Assembly: GCA_029582265.1 (NCBI GenBank)
Contig: CM055816.1
Span: 91,417,204 to 91,481,203, forward strand
Direction: 5' to 3'
Origin: Zoroaster sp. YZ-2022
Lineage: Eukaryota; Echinodermata; Asteroidea; Forcipulatida; Zoroasteridae
Length of the DNA stretch: 64,000 nucleotides
Shown here: one piece after another, positions 12,530 to 25,100 of the stretch
Numbering within the stretch: the stretch's first letter is position 1
How the letters are laid out: the number at the start of each line of letters is the position of its first letter
The notes under the pieces: model-generated
The model's input: only the letters and a program-made list of their open reading frames with translations
The model's database searches: none
Told to the model about the DNA's origin: nothing
Made by a program: the position numbers and the translations under genes

Positions 12530-15500
12530 AAGAAATATAACAGCTGTTAACAATTATTAATTAAGATGACGAGTACAAAGATTACGTTGTTTTTCATTTG
12601 GGAGGTTGGGGGTTGGGTTGGGAGAAAGGCTGTGTAGTTTCGCACTTTTGAGCGGAAAACTACACACGGCAGGTTGTTTGGGTTAAGTGCTCCGGAAATG
12701 CGTTGAAACTCGTTGCTGTCGTTGGACGCATTGTAAGCGTAGTACGGTCAAAAATTATATAATACGTAGGCTATTATTACGCAATTTAAAAAAAAACAAA
12801 AAACACAAGCTTTAAATTACAGAAGGGTCAAGACTGTTGATTCAGTACGAATGTACGAGGTCACAAATACACAAACATGTCCACGACTTAGTACAGTGTA
12901 CGGGTGCGGGGCCGGGAACAACGGCCGTGTGTACTAAATTATTTCTCGGGACAGAAATCGGGTAGAACCGCTTTTGCCGTTTGCATCGTGCTGAAAGTGG
13001 TATACATTTATTTTTAATATTTGCTTGTGACAGTAGATTTATATGACTTATTTATTTATATGAATCCTTTGTGTGCCACCATTTCAACCAAGATCTTTGT
13101 TGAATTGGTATGCTTGTATTCTCCTTGTAAAGAGAAGCAAATTGATTGCACAAATAGCTGAAGCAGAGTCATGAGTTGACCAGAAAAAAACATGTTTCTT
13201 TTTCAGAAATTCATTTTATTTCAGATTATTCATGTCAGGACCAATCGTTTTGTGAAATAAGAAATAAGAAATACGATATTTCAAAGTAATTTACTTAATT
13301 TCTACTTGGAAAAGAGCAAGAGCAAGAACAAGATTATTAAAAAGCAATAATAAAAAATAAAATAAAATATATAAACAAATAAAAAAAGGCTACAAAGGCT
13401 TTAAGCGTTCATGGTGCTCGTGTGACTTGTAGTAATGGGAGACTTGTTCAATATGCACAAATTACCGGTATATCATGTATACACCATGACCTTCACTAAA
13501 TAAAACTTCAAAAAATGTGGATTTCTTACCCCACAAACATAACACACACATCCTTTTTTTGGGTATTAACCAATGAACCCATAGTGTTCCCCTCTATTGT
13601 GATATCACCCCCGCCCCCTCCCCCCCCCCCCACACACACGTGTGTAAACCCATAAACCGAGTATACCTTCTAACTCCCTCTACTGTTTCGCAAACCAATT
13701 GTCTCGGTAATTCAGACGCACATTGGAAATGGTTTAAACCAAATACTTCTTATTGTTTTTCTCTTTTGTTTCCTTTGTTGTAAACTTGTTTAGGCATGTC
13801 GCAATGATATGGTAAAATCATGTTGTAAAACATAACAATATTAAGATAAGAGAACAACATTAACTTTCCAAATCCATTAAATAAGTGTATTTTAAAAAGT
13901 ACATTTTGTACACTGTTAAAGTAATATTCCAAACAAAATAATCTCATGGTACCGGTACAATATCAATAATATTGAGTGGTACATCGTCGCTTTGATATTC
14001 TGGGGGTCCATCTGCAAATCCCGTTTACGTTTGCTCATAATTATATAGCTATTTAAAATAGTTGAGCCAACTAGACAAAACACGTTTTACAGTTACTAGC
14101 GTCAGTTTATACAGGCAATAAGTAAATGGTAACCTATGGTAAAAGTTAAAAGTGCATTAACCTAGTCTCGTTGGTATACCTTTACAAATGATACACAATA
14201 TTTGTAAAATATGGGAAAAATGACGTACAACACTGGCTCAAATCCAGGTATCATCATAAAACTAACTTGTAAAATTTAAAACAAAGAATAAAACATTTCC
14301 ACTGCATAATATACCAATTTAACGTGTATGTGTTGAAATAAATCATGTAAGTCTACTTGTATCACAATTAATCGAGCAGGATCACATTTAAGGGCAAATA
14401 CTTTTGCATTCTTTTCGTAATCCGAGATTATGATGGTTAAGTTTAATGATAATGGTGTAAAATAATAAATGGGTTTTCATAGAAACTTTATTTGCGTTAT
14501 TTTATTTGCGTTACTTACATATGAAACCGTTTGGGAGTTATGTATGATACATCCTTACACATATTTTTATAAAAAAATATCAAGTCTTAAAAACAGAAAG
14601 AAAACAAATTGATGAACATTAGCTTTAGGAGAAAATTGTGGTACGAAGTTGCATTCTGGGATGCATATATGTTTATAACACTATTATATACAACATACTG
14701 CAGTAAATATTTCACTATGTCATTACAATTTTTATCTTTTGGAAAATTAATATCTTAATTCTTGTAAATGTTTTTCATTCTGAATATTATATAGATGAAA
14801 CAAAACAAACTAACAGATAACAAATCGTTTATGAAGACTAACAGCAATCCAAACAACTACGGTATATTATCAACAACAAAACAATTATCTGTACTAATAT
14901 TTCACATATTACTGAGAAATAATCAATTACTCATCTCAAGAATATATATTTAAACTAATGAGTTAAATGGAAGGAATAACATTGGTTGTATTGGTAGACC
15001 GCCTTTACGAATGCTGACTCTTTTTAAATCAAAATATACATTAAACTACTAGCATATGGAAGTTTCGGCTTATTACGTTGTGTGAGAAAATAAACATCAT
15101 TTTGGAAATAGTACTCTTTCCTGAATTTGAAGTGAAAATTATTGCAATTTGTAAAGTGACAGCATCTAAGACATCATTTTATTTTATTATAAAAAGCACA
15201 TCATTATCCCTATCATTTCTTAAATTGCAATGTGAAACTTACTTGGTGTAACGAATTACAAGTTCCTTGACTTTATGAGATCCTTGACGAATGTTTGTTT
15301 CATATAACTGAAAGTACTTTAACTAGTGTCTGTAACGACTGTAACACATGTCCGAGGAAATTGTTTCATGAGGTGATTAAAAGATAATAAGATAAATGTT
15401 TCTTAACGATAAATGTTTCTTAACGATAATGTACCAATAGTCTTCTGTTAAACTTGAATAAAATGGCATATAGGCCTATATTACAAATATGTTTGTTGTA

Positions 15501-15735
15501 TTTGATGATATTTAATATCTAAAAGAATAATTTTCTAAAAAGACATTATTTGACTTTACAACGTCATGTTGATTTATAAAATTTAAGGCAGTAAACATTG
15601 TATACAACTTATTCACCTCGGCTTTTATGAATTTAATGTAGCTTGGTAAGAGACTCGATTTCCAATTACACAAACCATTAAACTTTACTCGACTTAATAT
15701 TTGCAACACAACTGTGAAGAGCATCCATGTGTAGA
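12530..15735. other. No gene seen; 3' flank of the ZU5-death gene
   Basis: AT-rich, with a poly-C/CA run at 13614-13640 and A-rich stretches at 13320-13390. No ORF over 70 codons with domain character. It may hold distal 3' UTR of the minus-strand gene. Confidence 0.4.
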
Positions 15736-15741
15736 CTTACC
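15736..15741 (-). other. Strong splice donor downstream of the stop codon
   Basis: Reverse strand reads GACAG|GTAAGT about 46 nt past the TGA at 15787. If used, the gene has an intron in its 3' UTR, or an alternative last exon. It is close enough to the stop (under about 50 nt) that it would not be expected to trigger nonsense-mediated decay. Confidence 0.4.
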
Positions 15742-15786
15742 TGTCAAATGCTACCTTGTACTGACTGTGGGACAGACCCCAGCTCA

Positions 15787-16146
15787 TCAGTGCGTTGTCT
15801 GATTATTATTGCTTAGAACCTGAACAGCTTCGTCGATATGGAGACTTTTGAAAACCCCTTTCAGATAATCAACCGCTTCCTCATCTGTGCTCTGATTTTC
15901 TCTACAAAGAGAGAAGTAGATCTTCAGTACTTCTTTCGTGGGGTGCTTGAGTGTTGTGCATGCCCTCTCCATTCGTATGTGTCCTGTGTTAGTGAGTCTT
16001 TCTGCCAGTTGTATCCAGTTGGGTCCTCCGTCTCGTTCAGTGTCGAGTAACTCGCAAATCTCATGCAGTGTATTTGTTGTTAATCCACCGAAGTCGCCAT
16101 TCATCGATCCATGCACTTTCTCAGCAAAGGCGTTTGCCATAGTTTG
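15787..16146 (-). CDS. Terminal exon: death domain
   Basis: Phase-0 exon of 120 codons including TGA. It opens after a CCAG acceptor (revcomp of 16147-16150) with CAA ACT ATG. The domain runs from about LTTNTLHEICELLDTE to EAVQVLSNN. The pattern ICELLD...GGPNWIQLAERL...HPTKEVLKIYFSL matches UNC5-type death domains, which have a CxxLD, a W-x-x-LAxxL helix and a PT-EVIL-LW helix. Death domains form homotypic helical-bundle complexes. The ATG in the second or third codon is probably not a real start, because the frame continues into an acceptor and the domain context lies upstream. The C-terminal tail is short (NNNQTTH). Confidence 0.85.
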   Translation of the reverse strand, partial: QTMANAFAEKVHGSMNGDFGGLTTNTLHEICELLDTERDGGPNWIQLAERLTNTGHIRMERACTTLKHPTKEVLKIYFSLCRENQSTDEEAVDYLKGVFKSLHIDEAVQVLSNNNQTTH

Positions 16147-19100
16147 CTGGATTTGAAATTTACATTAATGCATATATTAATGAAACTTTAAACCGATACT
16201 TGGAAATGGTATTATGATTAACTAATTTTAATATGCGTATAACTGTTACTGAGACATCGTAGTGGTTTAAACATTGAAAATTTTCCTTTTGTAAGCCATG
16301 CCCCACGTCGTATAGTCTGTTTTGTTTTTCTTTGCTGAAAATACTTCTGATGACTCAAAATTGCCAATGTATCTGCACAAGTTTGGCTGAAATTGGCTAC
16401 AGAATGTGGCAGAAGAAATATTTCTTGTGTTTTCACTACATAAGGCCAAAAAAAAAAGATGTTGAGTTGCCCTCCACCGACCGACCCAAAAGTGCTGAAA
16501 TCTCGGGTCGGGTTTTTTTTTTTTTTTTTTTTTTTCCCGTCATTCATAGGCCTATTTATTAATGAAACTTACCAATTTTCTTTGTATAAAACATAATACG
16601 TTTGATTTGTGAAATTTTCCACTTTTTTTACCGGTAAATTTACTGATACCCAAGACTCAATCTACATGTTTTCAAATCGAATGGCCCCGGCCCTCACATG
16701 GTACACTGGCTTCGCACACACTGTGTGCCAACGGTCGATTGCGACTCAAATCTACACGTTTTCCAATCGAATGGCCCCTCACATGTTTTCCACTGGCTTC
16801 GCGCACTGTTTTGTATGTCAACGACTGCGACTCAATCTACACGTTTTCAAATCAAATGGACCTCACACGTTGTGCACTGGCTCCCCGCACTGTACGTGTG
16901 TCAACGATTGCGACTCGATCTACACGTTTTCAAATCGAATGGCCACTCACATGTTGCATGTTGAGCATTGCATGCAATATGGATGAATTTGCTGTGTCAA
17001 TCACAGCGAAAAGTACAACAAAAATGCTTGGGATACTTTTATTCTGAAGCAAAATTCCTTGCTGATAGGTATACAAATGAAAAACATGGTATGTGGTTTC
17101 AGTTCCAATGCATTTCAATCTTAAAATGACAGTCAAGGAGAAAACAACAAAAAAATAAAATAAAAAATCCCGACCGACCGACCCCTTCAAATATTTTCAC
17201 TGGAGGGCAACTCAACAAATTTATTTTTTTGGCCTAATATGGTAGAAGAAATATGTTGTATATTTGTATAAAACGACCACTACTGACTATTAGATAACAT
17301 TTGGCCCAAATATTCCATGTAATGCTGGATGGAAACATTATTCTAGTTTTAATATGTAAATTACAACGCATGAGTCATGCGGCCAGTTGACCTATCCCCA
17401 TTTATAACAGATGGCTAATCACAACGCTGATGAGGCATTATGACAAGTAAAATAATCAAACACACGTCACCTACACAAAACACGCCTGACTTAATATTGC
17501 CATATGAACCCTATTAAACATGTTTTTTCGTTCTCAGACGTGGGAGGGGGCTCGTTGAGCCCCTCCATATTTTCTGTATTTTTTAAGCTAATTTCATGTA
17601 ATTTTGGTATGTTCAGAATGACACGATCTACCAGTTGAGACTATGAAACATCTATATGTCACCGTTAGGGGTCGCTATACCCACTGTTAGTAAAATTATA
17701 TTTCCCCCATAACTTCCTTAATTTCCATCCGTTGGACATAAAATTTGTCACATATGTTGTAATTATTACAATCAATAATATGACGTCACTTAGATCACCA
17801 CTAGAGGGTGCTATAACTAACATGTTGAGTATTTTTCCCCAACAAAATTGTTTTATAGAATTTGACACAATATTTGGATTTGTTTAACCATCCACGGGAC
17901 TACTCAAGTCATAAATTCAATACCTAGCAAAAAAAAAATGGAAAAAAAAAACCTTTAAAAATCTTGTTTTTATGACTAAATATAAGAGTGCATTGAAACG
18001 TAACGGCCGTCATACCGGAAGTAGTCACAAGAACCAATGCTGCCCATTTCAGAGTTTGAACGTTAACAACAAACCCAAAACACATATTAAATGTTTTCCA
18101 GTATCAAACATTTTGGTATTTTTAACTTAATTAAACCTGTTCAAAATAGACGGTGTACGTTGCAACCATGACACCCATTATCGTTGGTGTTATCATGAGA
18201 GGGTCACAAAGAAAAGTCAGAAAATGTCAGCGTGATCGGACAGAGCGTTCTGGAGATATTATATTTAACAACAATTTCATAAGGGGCACATTGCGTTAAA
18301 CTCACCTTGCATGCGGAGCAGAAGTCAGAAGCTGCACCCTAAAATGAATGAATTTCAATAACACATTAGTAAGATGTAGTCCCTGAACAGTGGATGCTAA
18401 AACGATACGTTCAAATTCAATGTGTAAAGAAACATTTAAATAATTTTACAAAATTAGTTACAAAATAAGTATAATTTTATAAATATGGTATAAATTACTG
18501 TTTTTAAAGAAACACATTCCGTTACTTATTTTGATTTATTTGGAAAAATAAAAAAGTGAATATTTGTTTTTCAAATGTAGACATATACCTGAATATAAAC
18601 ACTGCGTCAAATCCTTATAGAACAATCAATATAGGGTTGATATAAAGCATATTATTTTCTTTACATTTCATCCTTGCTGTGCAAACTACATACACTGGAC
18701 AAGAGAGATTGCGCGGAGAGTAGGAACTGCTCTTTACACTTATTCAATGTAAACATAAAATAGCATAACAATGTTATTAAAATATGCAAAGTGAGAAACA
18801 TACTTTTTTTAATTTAAAAATGTCTATTAAATATCACCTTATATGAAATAGAAAAATTCTAGCTGGGCTTTGTATATTGTCTTGTAAAACTGTTTAAGGT
18901 AATGTTTCCATTAATTATTTGATTTATTAACATTTCTGTGGAGATAACAGCTATTCTGTTCATGTTAGAACTTAAAATCCATCGGGAAAAAACATCAAGA
19001 AAGTGACGTAGGCCTAAATAGCCAATATCTTACCTTTAGGCATTGACAGGGTGGTCTGCAAGAAGTCTCTGGTTTCGATGGTCCATTCGTTTCCACCTGA

Positions 19101-22100
19101 GACTGAGAAACCAATGGTAACTTTATTTGTATGCTTCATAATTATTCTTGATTAAGGTACCGCCCTAGCTTATAAACTGCACATTCATTCTCCCAAGGAC
19201 GATCAGAGCATACTGATTGAAACTTCGAGTTGTGACTTCCATTTCTTTTCAGAACTAATTACTACTCAATAGAGTATTTCACATGGTGTCACCGTAAAGA
19301 ACCGCACATAATTATATTTGTTCTTTATTTGTTTAATTTATGTATTTACTATATTAAACACTGCCATCGCTTCTTGAACTTGAATTTTTTTTTCTGCAAT
19401 CGGTTTGTATGTCAAAGCCATTCAAATTACATCGTGACTATGTCCATTTTCCGTTACCTTGTTCTCCAGTCTCTCGGGCAGCTATCGTCCAAGTCATGCA
19501 AGTATTAATATAACATTATAATTAAAACATTCGACTCACCTTAGGTCTGATAGATAAACGGACATTGTCTTCTGTCCATTCTCCTTCAGTTTCACAAGTT
19601 AGCTGATAGCTCAACACATCACAGCGAAAGTTATCGGCTAGAGCCAAGCAACTCGCTGTACTTGACTTTTCTGGAGTAAAGTCAAAAGTCACCGAGCTTG
19701 ATGGAAAAGTCCACAATTTTGATTTGGGAATGACCTGTGTCTGCAGAAAAAAAGTGTTCATAAACATGAACTTATGTTTTATGATCAATTCTGATTGAGT
19801 AATATTATTTTCTAAAAATGTCCTTTCACAGTTCTGTTTTTATGATATGCACTGATCGTGAAATTTCAAGATTGAATAAATACTGTGGCGGGAAACCCCG
19901 GGCCTGATCACTTTGATGGGCCGGACATCACTCAGAGGCCAAGGCCAAGGCCAAGGTGCAAGTCTGTTTTTGAGGAAATCTTCTGCCGATTGGTTATTGA
20001 ATGTCAATCTATATGTCGGCACACAGTTACTTCAATTAAATACACACCTGATCAATATTTGTCATACAGCACAACAAATCAACTGGTTTTTTCATCAATA
20101 AAAAACATATATAATACGTCCCCTAATTATACACTTCGCATGCAAATCAAACTATTTTTTATTGTCCACCCTGCAGTAATGCATACACATCCAGTACAGG
20201 ACACATACCCGCAATGTGTGAGTTATGCCCCAGTCACATTTGCCAAGGCGGCCGTAGGGTCTATAATATCTACGGCCAGTAGCAATTATCGGGCCGCCGC
20301 AGCATTCCCACGGTGTCATACACTAGCAGTCGCATATGTAAAGGTAGCCGCACGGCGTATTTAGAATTTTTGGAGACAGAAAACCTGCGGCTGCCGTACG
20401 GCCTTTTAAGTGATGACGCACGGTTGCCTCAAGGCGACCCTGCGGCGGCCGTAGGGTTTTGACAAATAGCAAGGCAGACCCACGGTCGCCGTACGCATGC
20501 CGCGCGTAAGCCTTGCGTGGGCCTTGCGTTGGCCGCAGGGTTTGCTACATACCGCAAGGCCACCGTACGGGTACCTTGAGGCTGCCCTATGGTGGCCGTG
20601 GGATTCCTGCGGCCGCCGCAATATTTTGGGGGTCCACAAAAATAATAACACCCTAGGGCAAGCGTACGGCAAACGCAAGGCCACCGTACGGCCAACGTAT
20701 GGTCGACGTGGAACTGCCTACGGCATGGCTACGGCGTGTATAATTGCTACGGCGAACCTGGAAAAGAAAAAAGTTATAACGCCGCGCTATAATCTCACGG
20801 CGATCCCTACGGTCCGTAAAAGATAGGGATACGCCCTAAGGCCACCCTGAGGCCCCCGGAAATCCTCTGCGGCCGCCGCAGGTATCTCTCCATTTTGGGG
20901 GTCTACGGCTGCCGTATCCTAGCCGTAGGGCAAATGTGACTTGGGCATAAGTCATGCACATTCCAGTGACCAATTCTAAGTAAGTCATACACACTTCAAC
21001 GGGTAATGTGTGACAAGCAATTCGCTTCCATACGCTTGCAATTGCCAAGCAGCGGCGTAGCACGGGGGGGGGGGGGCTGGGGGGAACGTTCACCCCACAA
21101 ATTTCCAGTGCCCCCCAGGTGCCCCCCACGAAAAATCCTCATAGTGCCCCCCAAAAACAGAAAAGAAAAAGAAAAGGGAAAAAAACTCATACCCCTGTCC
21201 CCCCACTGAAAAAAGTCCTGGCTACGCAGCTGACGCAGCGCCTCAATACGTCATACACATAGCTACACCAGCGTGTGACAAGTCATTCACGTAATAAGCA
21301 CAGCCAACGTGTGACAAGTAAGACTTATTGTGGTGACACCATGTGAAGTTCTCAATTGAGTAGTACTGGAGTTGTACCTCCAGTTCTTTTCAGAACTAAT
21401 TACTACTCAATTGAGAATTTCACATGGTGTCACCGCAATAGTTTTACTTATCCTCCTCACCATGCAAAGCTACAAGTTTTACCAACGTTTGACAAGTACG
21501 TCTCTTGTAGTCTCGCTCACTCCAAGTAGCGAACTATGGGTCGAGCACACATCCCAATCTGACTATGCGCAATTAGAACTAGCAGAACAAACTGAACTAG
21601 CCTAAATTTACAGAGATACAACAACTTATGTCTTTCTCTGTCGCTTGCCACAAGCTACACTGATGACCGTCTGACGTCATTGCGGTCACCGCTGCAGGCC
21701 TAAAGCACGCCCAAAGCACGCCCACAACATACACGATAACCAGGTTGCTCACACTGTTCTGTTACAATACTTATTTGATCTGCCAGTGTCAAAGAGATAT
21801 AAATATCGGCAAAATATATTCCAAATAATCTGAATCTTACAATACCTTGAAAGTCTTTGCGTCCATTTCCCATCCATCCTTTAAGTTGCATACCTTGACA
21901 GTCAAATCTCCTCCATTAAAGAAAAGGTCAGTGCATCTGTATGCATCCAACAGCTTTGACGCCAATTGGTTTTCAATTTCCAAAACGTTCTAGGTATTTA
22001 ATGGCAAGTAACATATAATATTTAATTTCACCGTTAATCTAAACATCAGTTTAACACACATCGTCGCAGTTTTCACGAAGTGACGTATTCGTCCACGTCG

Positions 22101-25100
22101 TGGTAACATCGCGTTGCGAGATGTAAGCGATTAAATAGTATATAGTATATATAGTATTATAGTATATAAGTTTTAAAACCGGGGTTTCGATGTCAATTTA
22201 ATCTCAAAGATCATTAACTTGTACTTTGTTAGAAAGCTGAAATCTCAAATGATACGTAACTGTATTCGTTTTGTAGAGGAAATAACTATAAACGAGTAAC
22301 AAATTCATAAACCTAACTTCGTAAAAACTGCACACGCTCTTGCCAGGTTTTCACAAAGTGACGTTTCCCGTGCATTAGTATAGGGACATGCGTTAACTTC
22401 ATGGAACACACGTATGTCGTGATCGAATTGTGTCACTTCGTGAAACCTTAAAATCATGCCGTTCGCATAAAATACATTCAGTAAGTAATACATGTACAAG
22501 GCTGCAATCGGTCACTTCGTGAAAACCTAAAACCAAAGTTGACTTCAATTTTACAACAACTTCATTACTTTAATTAGAAAACTAGATAGTTTAAGGATTA
22601 AAACTTGGTGAAATGACAGATAACACAATTTTAAGTCCAAATATTGACTAAAATCATTTTCCAAAAATATACGATTTTTTAACAATCCGTCACTTCGTGA
22701 AAACTGCGACATTTAGGAGAGTTGACTGGGATAAAATGTCATTTAACCTTTATCAATCTATGCAAGAAAGTGCATGCATACTACTAAAACCATTAAATGG
22801 TACAAACTACATTACCTGCTTTGCAACTTCATCATCATTCCAAACGTGTACACGAAAACTGTACCAATTCTCAGACGGGTCAAAAAGGGCCCCAAATGCG
22901 CCAATCTGTACCATTTTGCAGCTGGAGGAAGACGCTTGACCAACCATAGCCACTCCAGTAAAATGATTCATCAGGATAATGGCTTTGTTGCCTTTGGACG
23001 ACACCAATATGCCATCAGCTTCACCATCAACAGGATGCCATGATTGTGAAGCATTATCATCATCACTGCACATCTGAACACTAAGCTCCCATTCTGATTT
23101 CTCTTGAGCATGATGAGGAAAAGACAGCACAACGCTCTCTAAAAACTTCAAACCAGGTGGACCGCATTGGATCATCGGCGAGAGAACAACATCGGGAGTA
23201 TGCATTCCTACAACAGGTGGTGCATCGGGGTTGACATAGATGTACACCTGTTGTGAACAGCCCTGTGGTATTGCACCACGCGGAATGTATATGTGAACGT
23301 TGTACTTCTCCAGAGACAAACTTCCACCTTCGTTGGTGAAATAACTAATGGCAATGAACGGCAGCTGAAATATCCGCCCAATCAACTCTTCTTGGCTGAA
23401 GTCCTGTGTCAGTTTGTTGTACTCCTTCAGTACCTTTTGAAGACGTGTTGTTGAAGTGTGTGTTGTTGAAGTGTGTGTAGTTGAAGTGACGGGATCGCCT
23501 GCAAATAAATAAATCTTGTGTAAGGCTTAAATACTAAACAAACTGGAAATTAATCCCTCTCCCTCCCTCCCTCTCCCTCTCCCTCTCCCTCTCCCTCTCC
23601 CTCCCCCTCTCCCTCTCCCTCTCCCTCTCCCTCTCCCTCTCCCCCTCTCTCCCTCTCTCTCCCTCTATCCCTCTCTGTATTGCCGACCTCCAGGAAAAAG
23701 TAGATTTTTGTGAGATTTAGACATTGTTAGGTTACAAATTTTATATTAATCTCACCCTTACTGATCGTAGATCATACAGGGCAAATTTCTTTTTGTTAGG
23801 TTTAACTGTTTTCGTGTATTTCTGGGTTCTTTTTCTCAAATTTTTTGTCGCTTTTTGGGCTCTGGCTGGCCAGCATGACCAGTCAAGCGCAGCGGCCTAT
23901 TCAGGATCACTCAAGCGTGAGCACGGGTGGTGAACACAGGTTCATCGATGACGTTGACAGTAATGAGACCAATCCTTTGAACCCACACCCACCTTTGTAC
24001 ATAACCCTTCCAACCGTAAAAAATCCGATCCCAAACACCCACCTAAAGTCTCCAAACAAACTGGTCCGTTGGATGCCGTCGGGGATGCGGATCGTGCGGG
24101 ATCATCGGGTGTCCGGAGCTCTGCGGGCTCTGGGGGGCCCTCGGGTCCTGTCGAGGCCGCCTGTGCGAAGGCTGGACATGCCGCGCCGGTGTCGGGGGGG
24201 GGGGTTAACTCGAAGCGCCTCACGTGCTGGTGCGGGGTCCGGCGTGTCGGCATCTCGTTCCGGTGGGGGTCCAACAGGGATTGGATGGACCCTCGTGCGG
24301 GCGGCTCGGCGGGGTCAGCGGGGCCTTCATTTCCCGCTGTTTCTCTGGCGTCCGGGGCTCCTGCGTCGTCCGTGGCCCCTGCGTCATCCGCGACCCCTTC
24401 TTCTCCTTCCCTCTCTCACCTTAACCCTTTCCTCTCTCACCTTTCCCCTACCTCCTCCCACCACTCCCTCTCCCCTTCTCAACCTTCAGCCCCCTACCTA
24501 CATCCCATCCAAACCCGAATGCTCTGTCTGGGGATCGCCACCACCACCGTCCAGACTTTTTTCGGATGTTGTTATCCAAGAGAAAATCCTCCCCTCAAGC
24601 CCCTCCTACAGATACATCTGTTTTCACCCCTCTGAAGACACCCTCTCCCTCACACAAACATTAGTGAAGAAGGTGAAGATGCCCATGATGGTCAACTCCC
24701 CCTCCTACGTCGTCCGTGGCCCCTGCGTCATCCATGACCCCTTCCCTCTCCCACTTTTCCCTTTCCCACCTTTCCCCTAGCTTGGTCGCAATGACACTGT
24801 CACTGATTTCCCTGAACAACGGTGGCTGTTCAACCCCCACAAAAAATGCCGCCATCAATGTTTATTTTGAAAATTTCTTTCCTTTTTCTGACATAGTGCT
24901 CCTGCAGGAGACATATAATATCACGGAAATGAGCCTATGGCCCCCATACCCCTTTTCCTCCCCTTCCAATTCGCGTGGCTCTGGGGTCACTACACTTATC
25001 AATAACAAGTTAGAAACTCTTTCTTCATGTAACATTTTTAAAGGCCATGTCCTTTATTCTAAAATTAAATCCAATGAAACCATTTTTCATATTTACAATA

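Noticed and set aside
16571..16620. Minus-strand donor AAATTG|GTAAGT as another exon of the ZU5-death gene
   Set aside because: No acceptor or open exon upstream within reach; it lies inside an inverted-repeat element.
20406..20826. Overlapping 90- to 109-codon ORFs in the GC-rich element
   Set aside because: They are products of degenerate GGCCGTA words on both strands; no domain.
23845..24780. 311-codon Pro-rich ORF as a host gene
   Set aside because: It runs directly into the endonuclease of a Tx1-like LINE and contains an internal repeat, so it is best read as LINE 5' sequence.
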